From the NCBI GenBank assembly GCA_008931825.1, contig QXVZ01015148.1, positions 1-64,000 on the forward strand: 64,000 bases of DNA, read 5' to 3'. The notes beneath the pieces were generated by a model that had not been told where the DNA came from, did not search any database, and was given only the letters and a program-made list of their open reading frames with translations. The stretch is from Phallusia fumigata (taxonomy: Eukaryota > Chordata > Ascidiacea > Phlebobranchia > Ascidiidae). Shown piece by piece: positions 13,482 to 27,000 of the stretch (within the stretch, counting starts at the first letter, position 1; each line of letters starts with the position of its first letter). The position numbers and the translations under genes are program-made.

Positions 13482-15017
13482 GACTGCTTTAAGGTCCAAT
13501 AAATCTATTCAATAAATTAATTTATTTTTACCCTGCTTCGTAACTCTATACAAAAAACAAGTCATACAGTAGTCTAAAAAATACTATTCTAAATATATAA
13601 CACAGTTTTCAGCGAATCTAAATACTTTCTAGAGTAACTTTTTTGCCGACTTTTGCTCAACGCCTGTCATTCTTCAACAAGGGAACAAAATGTTATGTTC
13701 CGCTTCGCTGACTTTGTGATCATGTGATCTGTTAGTCACCTGACGTATTACCTCATTCCAATAAACGTCATGGGGGGCGATAAATCTACAACAAAGATGA
13801 TTAAAAAAACTATATATCCTCGGTAAAAAGATAAAATATATATAAACTAAAAGGCGATGTCAACCTTAACAAATTCAGTGTGTATTTTTATCCTTGGTAT
13901 GTCTTCCACCAATGGCAGAGGAGTTAGCGCGACTGCCTTGTGTTCGCAAGGTTGGGAATTCTAATCCAGTCTCGGCCGCTTGTGTTTCACTGACCGAAAA
14001 TTGCTCAAACCCAATAGACTCGATGGGTTAACTTGTCTCAAAAAAATGATCCAACGGAACTGCAATGAGACAGCTGTAGGTCGACGATGGACTCATTGTG
14101 AGCATAAACCCCAGGATAAAACTAAAACAAACCTCATCATACTAAAAGTTCTTAAGCTTGCAAAACCAACTTAACCGCTTTTGTTAACAATATTCTTCCA
14201 CCCCCAAAGGATACATAAACTGTAAGAGGTCGTATATACAAGCAAGGTCGCTTTTATTGAGCAAAAAATAAATAAATCAGTAAAACACGTCGCACTGTGG
14301 AAACATAGACATGCAAATCAGGGGCAGCTCATCCAACCGTAAACAACAATCTTCTTTTACAATCTCAATGATAGCGCACATAGGAGAAATACACATAATA
14401 ACCATAGAAAACCATACATTTTTACTCGCTATAACCCATTAAATGTTCCCCCTCCTTTTAAAATTTTCGACTGGCTAGGTCACTGGCTTAGCCTATACTT
14501 ATGTGGCATATTGCTGCGTATTTGAAAGTCAGTGTTTTGTGTTAAGACTTGCAAGCAAATTTTAGCAGCACGAATTTTGTGCTTGGTCTGTTAAATTTTA
14601 AGTAAAAAAGCGTATTGTGTACAAGGAACAACTCGTTTCAATCGAAAAACGGTTAACTCGTTTTAGGGCGAGATTAAAAACATAACAGTTTCTTGTGGCT
14701 GTGCTATGTGGAACGTTAAATAATGGAAAACAAAATACATGCTAAATGAACTTTGAGTTGGTTATAGTTCAAAGGTTATTACCAGCTATACGACCTTCCT
14801 TCGCCAACGTGACACCACCAAGGCTTTATACAAAACGGTGACAATATTGAACAGAATCGTTTCCCCTTTAATGCCAATGCATTTTCGTCTGTCCGCCTGT
14901 TCAAACTGTCTCGCGCAGCAGGAACGTATTTACCAACAGTCTTAACTTGCCTCCCTTGTTACGCCATCGCTTCCTTTCATCGATGTAACCTCTTCACCGG
15001 CGCCCAAAACTTGTTGG
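13482..15017. other. Intergenic region between WBP2 start and Wnt stop
   Basis: This region holds the WBP2 upstream sequence (just above 13481) and the Wnt 3' UTR (just below 15018). A minus-strand ATTAAA (TTTAAT at 14867-14872) and an AATAAA (TTTATT near 14252) are candidate poly(A) signals for Wnt. A tRNA-like SINE lies at about 13915-13985. The short open frame near 13980-14174 overlaps that SINE and is not taken as a gene. Confidence 0.45.
13913..13985 (+). repeat. tRNA-derived SINE-like sequence
   Basis: GAGTTAGCGCGACTGCC resembles an RNA polymerase III A box and GGTTGGGAATTCTAATCC resembles a B box, about 35 bases apart. The intervening part does not form a convincing anticodon arm, and the ends do not pair as an acceptor stem. 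It is best read as the head of a tRNA-derived SINE, not a working tRNA. Confidence 0.4.
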
Positions 15018-18000
15018 TCACCTGCATATCCAGCCAGGAAAGGTGGTATCGCAAACTTCACAGTTCAACGTGCAGCACCACCTAAACATGCACTCACAAG
15101 GCTTCTTCACCACAACTACAGTATCCTTGTAGCCGCGGTTACAACACAAGTGCTCGCACGAGCCGTTGTTTGCATCAGCACCCGCGCTGCACCATCGGTC
15201 TTTTGTCCCATACGAGCCCACAGCGAGGTTTTTTTCGCAGTAGTCCTGCTCTCGTTTAGCTGCGTACACCAGAAACGTTTCGTTGAGTTTCTTGCTGCCT
15301 CTGCCCCTTGGCCTCAGCTTGGTGGTCCCCTTTCGAGTCCTGCCGCGAACTAGGAGCGCGTTATCGTATCTGCCCTTCAGCTGTTGGCTGATCTCTCGTA
15401 ACGGCCGCATGGTGTCCCAGCAAGCTATCAGGGTGCAAGAGCCGCTCAGTCCGTGGCATTTGCATTTGCGTGTTATGCTGTTCGTCACCGCCTGAAACAG
15501 CACAAAAACAAACAATTGGTACACATGGAGTTACGGGCACAAGACACGGGCTTAAAGAGCAGCACTACATTGAACAGAGATTGTCGAAACGTTTGAATTA
15601 AAGTACAAGCACACCGGCACCGTTGTTTCAACTAATTTAGTAGATAGTTTAAACTTCGCAAGTGAATTCTGGAACGAGAAATCCAGGTCCACATAAGATG
15701 TTTAGAAAACTCTTCGTGTTTGCTAGGATCCGATGGGCACTGTTAAGGTTTGCTTTATCAGTTCGTTTGTATTTTTGTTTTTTTTAAAGCCATTGCTCAC
15801 ACTATGCTCGCATACGAGCTGCCTGTTTTATTGCACTTCCAAATTTTAAGAGTGCATAGTTCGAATCAACCCGTTAGATCTTACTGGATTGGAGAAACGA
15901 CGCCTAAAGCGCCCTTCTGCTTGAGGAAATACAACAGAACAGGACGGAATTATAATCGAGTACAAGTACAAAGCAAAAATATATCCAAGGCTTGTCAACT
16001 GTTTTAATAAATTTATTCTCACGTACAAAATGTTTCAGGTTTTACCAAAGTATTTTATGTTTTTTTGGCCAAACTTAGCTCTAACTTTGAAAGCACAACC
16101 CAAACGACATCGTCGGGAATCCCCCAAACAAACATCTCACGTTGGCATAGAAATCGTATGCAAGTCGCACGAGAAGAAACCGCAAGTGTGTAGCTGAAAT
16201 GCAACTTAACTCTGTACGTGTCAAAGTATGACGTACGAAAGCAGACCGCACTTAACGGAAAGCAGAGCCCGGGGCAAAAGCTGCAATTCCCAAAACAAGG
16301 TGCATCTGTAGTTCAGGATTTGGTATCCCAAAACTAATCTGTCATTTTTGGTAAAATCACGCCACAAGGGCAAGAGTGGAGATAAAATATTTCTGTGTGT
16401 TCTGCGCCAACCGCAACACGAGAGTGTGACGTATTTGTCGCTTTCATTAACGTCAGTTGAGCAGAATTTGATCTCGGCGGTTTTGTCAGAATCCACAATT
16501 GACAGCAAGCTTTGGGTTGCGCTGTACGATTGACGTGAAGGCTTTCGAGATTCAGCCACATGACAAGCTGGATTCGAATTTCTGTCACGTGATTGTCAGT
16601 GTTCGCTACAGCGACTATGAAATAGTTCTATCCTGCGACGCTAATTCGCAGTAGTAGCCAACCAAAGCATGCTTTACTTTGTTTTCTTCGCGGAACAAAG
16701 AAAGGAAAAGGTAAATGCAGTTTAAGACACCAAAAAAGGTTTTAAAAGGATTTGTGGCAAAACCAGCACGGATATTTCGGTCCTAATCTCAGTTGTAAAC
16801 CAATTACAAACATTATTTTGACGTTACACAGAATAACAGTATCTTTGTCATCTGTTTCCAACAATGACAGTAATATTTGTGGTCGTAGTGCCTGCACAAA
16901 ATGAGCAGCAAATACTATGGTAACATAAATTTACCTATTGCAACACAGTGGATAATAAATTTGGGCAGAAACACTTAAAATATCACCACAAGTAAGTTTT
17001 CTTGGCGGCAAATTACAGAAAACCTCCAAAGTTTTTTCCTGACACAGAAAAAGACTCTGAACGCAAAGAGAAACGCTTTGCGGAAACGTCAGATCAGCAA
17101 AAGAGCAAACTATTGTTACGCAACAAGGTAATCTTAATCTTGAATCAACACTGGTTAGTGTCCAAGCCAAATCACTTAATTATCTACTTGCACAACAACC
17201 AGGCAGACGTCTAAGTTATTTTGCCAACCCTCTGGCCAATGTCTCCGCCATCACAAGCCCTGAAACCAGATCCAAGTCCCTCTCAGTCGCACTCTTGAGA
17301 TACCCAGTACACAAAGGCCTTGTTGAATTGCAGACAACGCGGCTAAGCACTGGCGTGCGGCACGAGAGGGGTCACTCGAGGTCATTGGGACTTGACCCCG
17401 GGTCAAGTGCGCGTCGTTGTGTCGCGACACGGGGTTAAATCAATTTGGGCTTAATGCCCGTCGGCGTGGTGTCAAACCAGGCAGGTGGACGGGACACGAT
17501 TTTGCGAAGTTGGAGCCGAAACGATTTTGCGATGACGACCGTTTACGTCACGTGACACCGGTAATGTGAGGATCTGTGGTTGCGGTTTAAGGAATTTCCC
17601 ACTGATTCGGGATCCTTCCCAGATTAGTGCATGGTTTAAGTTGCGGCGGTTTTCAGGAGAAAAACATGTTTCGAGTAGTGCGCGTTCTTTGGTTACTGGA
17701 AGACAGCTGAAAGTCGGGAAACAAGTAAAGTTAAGGAGTAGAGTCGAGTATAACACCCTGGAAAACTTTGGATCCAAAGCCAAAATAGTTCTGAATGTAC
17801 GATCTGCTGGCATTTTAAATTGTCACATAAAATAGTCAACAACATTTCCTTGAATGAATACAAACGGCAGACGTTTGCTTTGTACAGTTTGTTAGAGTGC
17901 CTGTGTGTGTCGAAATATAACACACTATACATACGTATCAGAAAATCCCACAGCAAACTAAAAAAAATCACATGAGGATCAAATCGGTATCTTTATCAAA

Positions 18001-21000
18001 TAGATCTACACTACTCTGATGGTTTCAACTCATCCTTCGATGTGAGTCCCCATCACGTAACACCTTCAAAGACGGTGTAGCTGCAATGCGTTCAGCCTTG
18101 ATCCATCAAATGTGCACTTTATTTTTTTGTGCTACATAACGTTTTATCATTGCGCGGCTATTTTCAGCTTGGTGATTGTTTCAGTGCAATTGTGTGGCCA
18201 TGTTTCCCATCACCAAGCGAAATGTTCTCAACTCAAGTTTTGAATACGGAGCCTTACTCCTCATCTGTCATAAAAAGAGACGACAATTCTTATTTTAACT
18301 TCCACCTCCAGAAACAGCATATATTGACCTTCATTTGCCCCGATAAAAAAAAGGAACTTCCCTGGCAATCTGACCTGGAAAGAAAACCATGTCCTTCAAA
18401 CCGTCGAGTGTCCCGTGCGGCGTTCACGTGATTCGGTTACAGCCAATCAAAAGCTTCCCACGATAAATAGTCCGCAGTTTCCGAAAAGTCACGTGAAACC
18501 AACGCTTAAGCTTCGGTTACTAATGGTTTTGTTTGAAAAACCACCGTGGGTAAAAAGTGTTTTTTAAACGTTTGGTAAATAACTCGACTGGAATTGTTAT
18601 TAAGATTTAGAGACATGTTTTCAACACTGCATTGTTTTATGAGACGTTCTGTCGTGGGTTGATTTGGATTCTGGTATTGATCCACAAAAATTAACTCTCA
18701 GGGTCTTATGTAACTGTAGTTCAGCTTGTGGAAGCAAACTTTGCGAAATGACACAATACAACTTGGCGTGTTTTTATCACTGAACATCAAACGTGAAAGT
18801 TTTTATCATTGTGGAAAATGGCAGGGCGCCTAATATGCCGAAGGGAGGACAATTACACAGGCAAAAGAGAGGAAAAACTAAGAACTGGAAGATAAAGAGA
18901 GGTAGACCGAAAAGAAGATGGTGTGACAACATTCGGTAAGATTTGAGAGTGAGTGGTGTGCGATGTAATGGATAGAACAAGTTCAAAATGCGCACCAGCA
19001 ATCCCACATTTAAGCCAGAGAAAGAAAGAGGAGGACCATTGCAAATAAATAATCTGGACTATATAACGTACTAACACAGATTGCGTAAAACCAGTGCTTA
19101 TTAGGGTCAGAATTCGGCAGAAAATTTAAAACGACAAACACTCAAAAACGAAAATGGGCTGAGCTTTTTAAACTGTTCAATGTGTTTGTTACAGGGCTCG
19201 TGCCCGGTAAGACCCGGAGGACGAATTCCAATCAGTATTTTTAAGTTTGTGCATAGGTCAAGCGTTTTGGGGTGTTTGTTGTTATTATTGAAGCGCTGGA
19301 TTGAGAAAGCGGTTGGTCTTCACGGTGGAATCAGAATTGCACTTTTGAATAAAACTGAATTTTCCTAAAATTGAAGTAACAATCTTTAGCTTACCACGCG
19401 GCCTGCTTTGTAGTTGTGGCGGTCCAGTGCCCCCAGCAAACTTTTCCGAGTGTCCTTAAAGAATTCGCTCGCCAGGTTGTCGCCTACTTTCACATTATCG
19501 CTCAACCTGGCGTCGTAATAAACCTTTCCCTTGTCCTCCTTCGGCCGTCTTGGTCTCTGAGAGCGAGGGGGCGGTGGTTCGAACCCCGAGTCGGAAAGAA
19601 ACATTCCATTTTTCTGTTACGACAAGATACATGTTACTTTTCCCAAATTGTTAACTGCTATTTTTACATGATACACTGAGGTTGTGGTTTATTTGTTGTT
19701 ATCTTGGAGCATTTGCAATATTTAAGCATTCGTCTGTTTTTAATTTTACCCTAAAGTGCAACTTGAAAAGCTAAATAGCTTCTTGTATTATGTTCGGCTT
19801 TACTTTGTTTTTTTTTTAACGTTTAGTGTGAACTGCGTAAAGTAAAGTTGGATGTTACGCGAATCGAATTGATTTGTAGGAAAACCAAATCAGTTTGTCA
19901 ATATCAGCCACCAGCAAGCATTCGATTTAAAATACGAAAAAAAGTGAAAATTTTAGAAGGTTGCAAACCGCGAGAGAAATTTTGGAAACAAGTTTTTTTG
20001 AAACCTAAAAAAAACATTAAATGATATGTCGCCACCTTGGCACACAATTTCGCGCAGTGAGACCAAGGCTAGACAAGTACAGCCGACCAGGAATTTCGAA
20101 CCCAGGACAGTAGTGTTACAAGTTACGACTCCTATTTAATACATATGAATTGAGTGCATGAGTTTCCAATTACAGCTTGATCCACAGCTTGATTCCATAA
20201 CTGCTTCGAGGGATAACAACATTTGAACACTTTTATGTATTTATGAAATTATCGAAAATCTTGATTAAACTTACCGTTGAGCAAACGGAGGTTGGCAGAA
20301 GTCCCTTTGTGCAGGTTTTGGTGAGTTCGTACGACACTGCGGCTGCTAGAATTGCTTGGATGTAAGCCTGCTCTCTGCCCTCTAAAAATCAAAAGGAATT
20401 AGTTTGACGATAATTAAAGTTGTGGCAGTCAAAATGTTATGTAGAAGCACTAGACACGGCTATGTTTTTAACTCTTTTCGAAAGTATACTGGCCCAAATA
20501 GTTCTCTAAAGCGACATACTTTATTTATCAAACCATCAGTAATCATGGCATGAGTTATTGCCGAATGTTGATGAGTAAAACATATCGTTTGATAAATAAA
20601 GCAAGAATTATTTGGACCAGCATGTTTTTTAACAAAAATTTTATAGATTAGTTATAGGAATAAAAAACTTCAGAGAATCGGAAAAGACATAAAAAAACTG
20701 TCCTAGGTGAAGCTCGGGACAAGAGTTGGTGTTGTGATGACGTAACAAGTCTTCAACGTTAAAAAGCAATTTTCCCAAGTCGAATATACGAATGCAATAC
20801 AAACGTAGCAAACAGAGCAGAGGAACGAGAAGCAATAAAAATATCCTTTTTCTGTCGGCAACATAGTAAACGGTGGTTCAAAATAACTACTACTTAGCGT
20901 GAAGAGCATGGAAAAAATAAGGTTACCTTCAAAGTTATTACTGTATCGCTGACTTTTAAACCAGTCGAGTAACCGGTAGTGGGCGCCAGACGAGCATTTG

Positions 21001-24000
21001 CAACGATTTAAACAATGCCGCATGTTTTCTTTGAGGCAATATACATACACTGGTCATAGGAACCCCCAACCTTTTGAAAAAAATTTGGGTTGGCCCAAGA
21101 ACCCGTAACTGTACTCGCATCGTCACGTCCCCCCAGCCAGCGCATCCGTTTTTAACCGAACTAAGGGGGTCCAACTTTTGTCCTGTGGTAAAAACGTTTG
21201 CACTATTGGGCCTTTAGCCAGCTTGCACTTGAGAATAACATCAAGGCCAGGTGTCCGGGTAAGAGAAAACTCCTCTTTCCACGACCCGTATCGGCCGCGA
21301 AACCAGGCCTTTGCAACCTCTGGCGGAAGGATTATGGAGGTGTGAAAATAACGTTGCGTGATGAGCGCCAGTGATTTGAAACTGCGCCAAGAGTTGGAAT
21401 TCTAGGCTGCTGGATTAGTTAACTGCACATATTGTTGCTACTTGATTGCAGTAAATACCTGGGCAGTTGTTTTATAGTTAAATTTTGGATTTATTGGCGT
21501 TTGAGTTGCTTTCCACGGAGCAGCGTTATTAGGGGATCGTGGAAATACAGGTGAAAAATTCCATGACGTTTCACCTTCTTTCTATTTGGAAATTGGATAG
21601 CTACTGTTAATAACAAACACATTTTTGCGTGTTCTTTCGCAAAACGATATTTCCAGACCCTAAAGTTTTAGGCTGACAAAACTTATTTTCTGCAAGTGCA
21701 ACTCGTCAACACACTAGACATTCAATAAGTTCCATCATCAGAAAGTGTTTCCGCGGGCCTGCTGGGTCTTGACACAGGACACCCGCTAATGACATTGCGT
21801 CTTTCGTCAAGGTCACAACCTCAAGTGGAACGGTCAAACAGCGGAGACGGACCGGTCAGTCCGCCATGGGAGGTTCGATAATGACCGCAAGAGCTTCGAC
21901 CGGACTCCAGGCGTTCCCATACAAAATCCCGGCATCAAAAACCGGATCTTTCCACCTTATGGGGATAATTTTTTACTCGCAGCGAATCTGACACCGAGTA
22001 ACCCCGCGATAACGTCGCGTAGCAAGTGAACCCGTACACCGGGGTCACCCGAGGTCGTTTTAATCTCAAATGAGGAAACGCGCGCGGGGTTAATGATTTT
22101 ACGGGGGCCGTAAACCATACCTCGCGGGGCCTTAGTTCCCCCGATCAATCGCCCCTGATTATGACACCTGTTTAGGGGGACACGGTGGGTGAGTAAAGGG
22201 TGGATCGATTGGGGCGGCGTTCCTGGCGTGGCTGTCTGTCACCGATGCGCCAAAGAGGCGAGATCGGCAGTGAGATAAGATCCTACCGCATAGGATAGAT
22301 CAAAGACGAGAAAGGCAAACCCCGAAGACTAAATCTGGTTTCGGTTATTTCAAAGCGTGAAGGCCCAGAAACGGGAGACGTTCGCGTGTGCATTATTTTG
22401 GGGTAAATCTTTTGCAGTGGCATCTCTGTGGGCTCGTCAGGTTCTGGCTGTCCGGTTGATTAGACTCTATTTCTGATAGAGTTTATTTAAGCGAGACTTT
22501 ATTTCTGATTGTCAGTTGACCGAAAATGTTACATCCCCTCGTTTTCGCAACAAACCGCGAATGATTCGAATTTAAGAAATGAACAGTATAACCGACAAAG
22601 ACTTATGACTTGTAAATTGAAGTTACTTATATATTTTCCTCATAAATGCCACTTGTAGAGGTGGTCAAAAGGTGAGAATTTTCAAAAAACTTTGCAAAAA
22701 GAACATTGGAACGTCATCCAGAGTGTTCTACATTCCATGAATATAACATTGTACATGAAATTTTAAATTACGGATTTGTAACAGATGAGTTGGTGACTGA
22801 GCAAAATCACAGAAAAACGGAAACCGGGCAGCAGGGCGCGTTTTGGGGACAATGCAGACCCGTGACAGATTGCCACGCTTCACCTTTGACCTCACAGCCC
22901 CGCATAGGGAACCGCGACGCATCTCAAGAATTTAATCAACGATTTACAGGGCAAAGGTCACTGATTCCATTCAACGTGATTTTGGCTGGGATTTCTGTTG
23001 GAAGCAAGGCGAAGAATTGAGAGTGGGGGCATCCGGATTGCAACACTTGGTTTCACGGGCTTAACAACCTGCCACACTTATCCGAAGTGATTGATAGAGT
23101 TGAACATTAATCGAATTGTGACCACTTATCTTCGATTTTTTTGGCTTGATTTGTATTTTACGTGGGCAATTTGTTTTTATTTTTAATGATTATTCTCCGT
23201 GGGTGGAACAACGCCTGTTGGGTTTGATTTGAGGTGATTTTTTGTGACAACTATGGTTTAAAAGCAATGCTGGAAAGCACATTTGGATGTGCTTTCCCTT
23301 AATTTACGCCAGCTTATTCCAGAAAGTTTGGAAATACACGAAATATACATGTAACATCAAAAAAATTTGATTTTAGGACAACACATTGAGAAAAAACACT
23401 TGAATCTGTGAGCAAAATGTAAGTTTTTTTGAGGCTTCAAGATATAACTTATTATCCGCTGAATCCTTATTTTCCTCTGTTTTCTAAATCCGGCGCTGAT
23501 CAAAAGCGAAAGCGGTGTTTTTCACCAGACATTACCTGCCAAGCTTTGTGACCCCAAATCGCACAGTCACCAATAATCATCCTTACTTTACTGCCACAAG
23601 TAATCGGAAAAGCCTGTCATGGAGCTGTCAAAAGTCGGTCGCAGGGTCAAGATTGATCCCTATTTGGGCGGGGACGCAGCGATGTAGCCCATTGTGCGTC
23701 ATATCGCGCCCTGCATAAGGACGCCGACGTTCCGAACGTCAACTTTCAGGAACAGTGCGGGGACAATAGGCAACGGGCGAGGACACGCACGATGTCCAAA
23801 TACTAGGACATGAGGCAGCAAGGCGTGTGTGTGTGCCTTATGTCCAAACGCGTTATGGATTACCGAGGCGTTTTCATGCGGTCTGCAAAGGGGGTTTCCC
23901 TTCGCAAAGGTGATTCATAAAATTCGCTGTCAGCGGTTTGTTTGGTGACGTTAAAGGCCACTGAGCGATTGGGTTTTCGACTTATGTTGACTTTTGGTTG

Positions 24001-27000
24001 GGTTTGGTGGCTGGGACATTCTCCTTCCTTCCGCAAATTGGTTTCATGCTAAAGTGTTGAGCAAAAATGTTGATTTATCAAAACTATTTAATATTAGGCA
24101 CACGATTGAAAGTCAATACCTGTGTGTAAAGCTTTTTTACGATTTCTGATGATGACAACAGCAGTTGTAAAAACGTAGTGATGGTTTAACAGTAAGTATT
24201 GGATAGTATCTTTCTAATGAGGCCGTCTAACTAATTTTCTTTGCCGAAATACCATTTTACTTGATCATTTTCACTTGGGGCCAAAAACAGTTTATAAATC
24301 AAGTCAGAGATTGGAGTCGAATGGATGAAAACCGAAACGAAAACAACCTTGAAGGCCGAAAACCATAAAAACAACAAGAAATGAACCATCAAAACTGACT
24401 CAAAATTGGAATTTATTACTTATCATACCCAACTGACACCCACAGAGGTAAAAATAACTTTCAACGTTGAAATGAATATGCCCTTTCATGCATCGAACTG
24501 AAGACGCTGGAATCACTTTTGCACCAGAAATGTATTCCTTATTTTAAGGATTACCAGGATAACCTCAATCGTGGAACCATAACGTCACCAAGCATGGTTT
24601 TCTTAAATTTAATATTTCGTGCGTCACAAAGGATATTCGTTTAAGTCGCGAAAAAAGATTCTTTTTGTGAAGATTTCGGCAGTGGCAATTTGATAGTTTA
24701 TCATTGGAACGAATGCGTCAAAGAAAAAAATCGCCTATGTTTTTGCCGCACAACAGAAAATTAGTTTAACCTTTACCACGACACTTATTCAAATAGAACT
24801 TCTTTTAATTTCAGTACCAATACAATATAACAACCATACCTTATTTCACAATAAGTCATGTCGCACCAAAAACAAGTTTTAATGTCAGAAAAACCCGTGG
24901 TTGGGAACTACAGATTCCCAAACGAGCAAACAAAACCCCCCGACACGTAAACGACGCGTGCCGCATTACCAAGCCTTCAAACACGTCTCACAAAAATTAC
25001 CTTAACCCTCTAAGCCAGCGTGAGCCAGTAATTGGACACCATCATCTGTCTTATACGAGATTGAGGCGGAGAATTGAATTCCAGGTTATGGTCTCCCTTT
25101 GGTATTTGCTGCGCGTTTAAAGGTTATGATAGATCAGTTTATTGACGTCAATAAGTCGTAAGTGTAGCAGCTGATGCTTAATGGCTCAGAACCGAATGTT
25201 GGGAATGGTGCAAGGTCCTATTGTGTGCGAAGGGTAGGCATCTAGATTGCTGCACGATTTTCTGCTGTGGATTTCGCGTGGCGAGTCGCGTCGTGACGTC
25301 ATATGGTTTTCTAACAGCGGAACAAAAACGTAAAAGGAATTCTATTCATTAAACTAGACGTCATCGCGATATCAAAAGATACACATTAATGTGTTGTTTG
25401 TCATTGAATTTAAAATTATTCAACTTTTTGGATTCTGATTTTTAATCGTCTTCTACATTATAAGGTTCCTGACATAAAGGGCTTTTTGTTAGAACTTAGG
25501 CATCTTGCTATGTGGCATTACATGATGGCTTACAGAGTAGATCAGATTTCAAATTGCAGCATTTAGGGATTTACCACATGGCAGTTTGAAGCTTCTATCA
25601 AGATTTATCCCATATCAAATGTACAGCTGAAACAAGTGATAGCATTGTCTAACTCTGTTCATTCAAAACGTGTTTAACGAAAAAAAAATCGGTTTTGGAG
25701 CTGTAGTGGTGTTTAAAAGATGATCTATATCTAAAAATACAGGCCAGAAAGACCTCCCAGCAAAATGTCGATGGGATAAAATTATTTGCCGTGAACACGT
25801 CGGTGCCGAACATTACATCATATCAGTGTAAGCTTATTACGAAACGATAAAGTAATGGTTGCACAACGTATCGACCAGTGTTAGATATTTGGTGTACTAC
25901 AAAATGTTTGCTAAAGTCGTTAATCAGTCCAACTTGCATTTGGTTTAATCTTAAACATATAAAGTTATGTAAGAATTTTTGAAACCTCAACAAAATTGCG
26001 CTAATTATAGCAGTGAATACACTTTTCCAACAAAAAATGCACACATAGAGCTTAACAGATACTCTACGATGTTTAAAAACAGCTCCATACATCTTCTCGT
26101 ATTCCGGTAATCTCCGCGAACCGCCGAGCTAACCAGGGTGGCGTGTTGAAGCCCCGCCCTCTGCTTTTGATTGGTCGCCAAACGCCCATGATTGGCGTGC
26201 AGACGCGTCATTGCGGTAAACAGTGGCACCAGCCGTGCCCTAATAAAGCAATTAGCCCAGAGTAGAGCGAATTTGCGGTGGAGCCATCTCCACCCAACAT
26301 GGGTTAATTACGCATGGGGGTAATTGGCGTAAAATGGGGGGCGCGGTCTGTGTCCGGGGGCTGTTTGGGAGGCGCTGACATTCACGGCCTTCTGGGGGGC
26401 GCCGAATTTTACAAGGTGATGTAATTTCGGAGCCCGCAAAATTGTAGAGATACGGTACGTGGGTACAAATAAAAACCGACCAATTTTGAATACACATGTA
26501 ATTTGAATTTGAGAAATCACCACAGAACAGTATGACGGACAAAACCTTGATAACCGATACTGTTTTTATTTGAGGGCCTTGCCTTCCTGTTTTGACGGAA
26601 TATATGCATCTTTTAGTAAAAGCTGCGGGTAAATGGATTGTTTGTCAGAAGTTGTAGTTACTCGTAGTTCATTCTTGAGTTTTAAGTTTGTAATTGAGTT
26701 GTAGAAATCTTGGCTGCATCGATAACTAGTGCCAAAGTTTTTGCCCCATAAAATTGCAAGGGGAAATGTTAAACGTTATGCCTGTTAAAAGCGCTTTCCT
26801 GTACATGTCAATCCATGTAATCATATTACAAAACACATTAAGGAATAATTAGTTGTCTGAACTTGGCCAACTTTGAGTAACCTTCATATGCGCCGAGTAT
26901 CGGACACCTCCTACTTTTTCAACTGTTTTAACCACGCAAATGTCCACAAGTTGTACCTGAAAATATAACTGACAGAACAAAACGTAGCTGTAGGCAAGGA

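Noticed and set aside
19560-19600. GGTTCGAACCCCGAG as a tRNA B box
   Set aside because: It lies inside Wnt coding exon 5, where it encodes GFEPPP; no tRNA fold around it.
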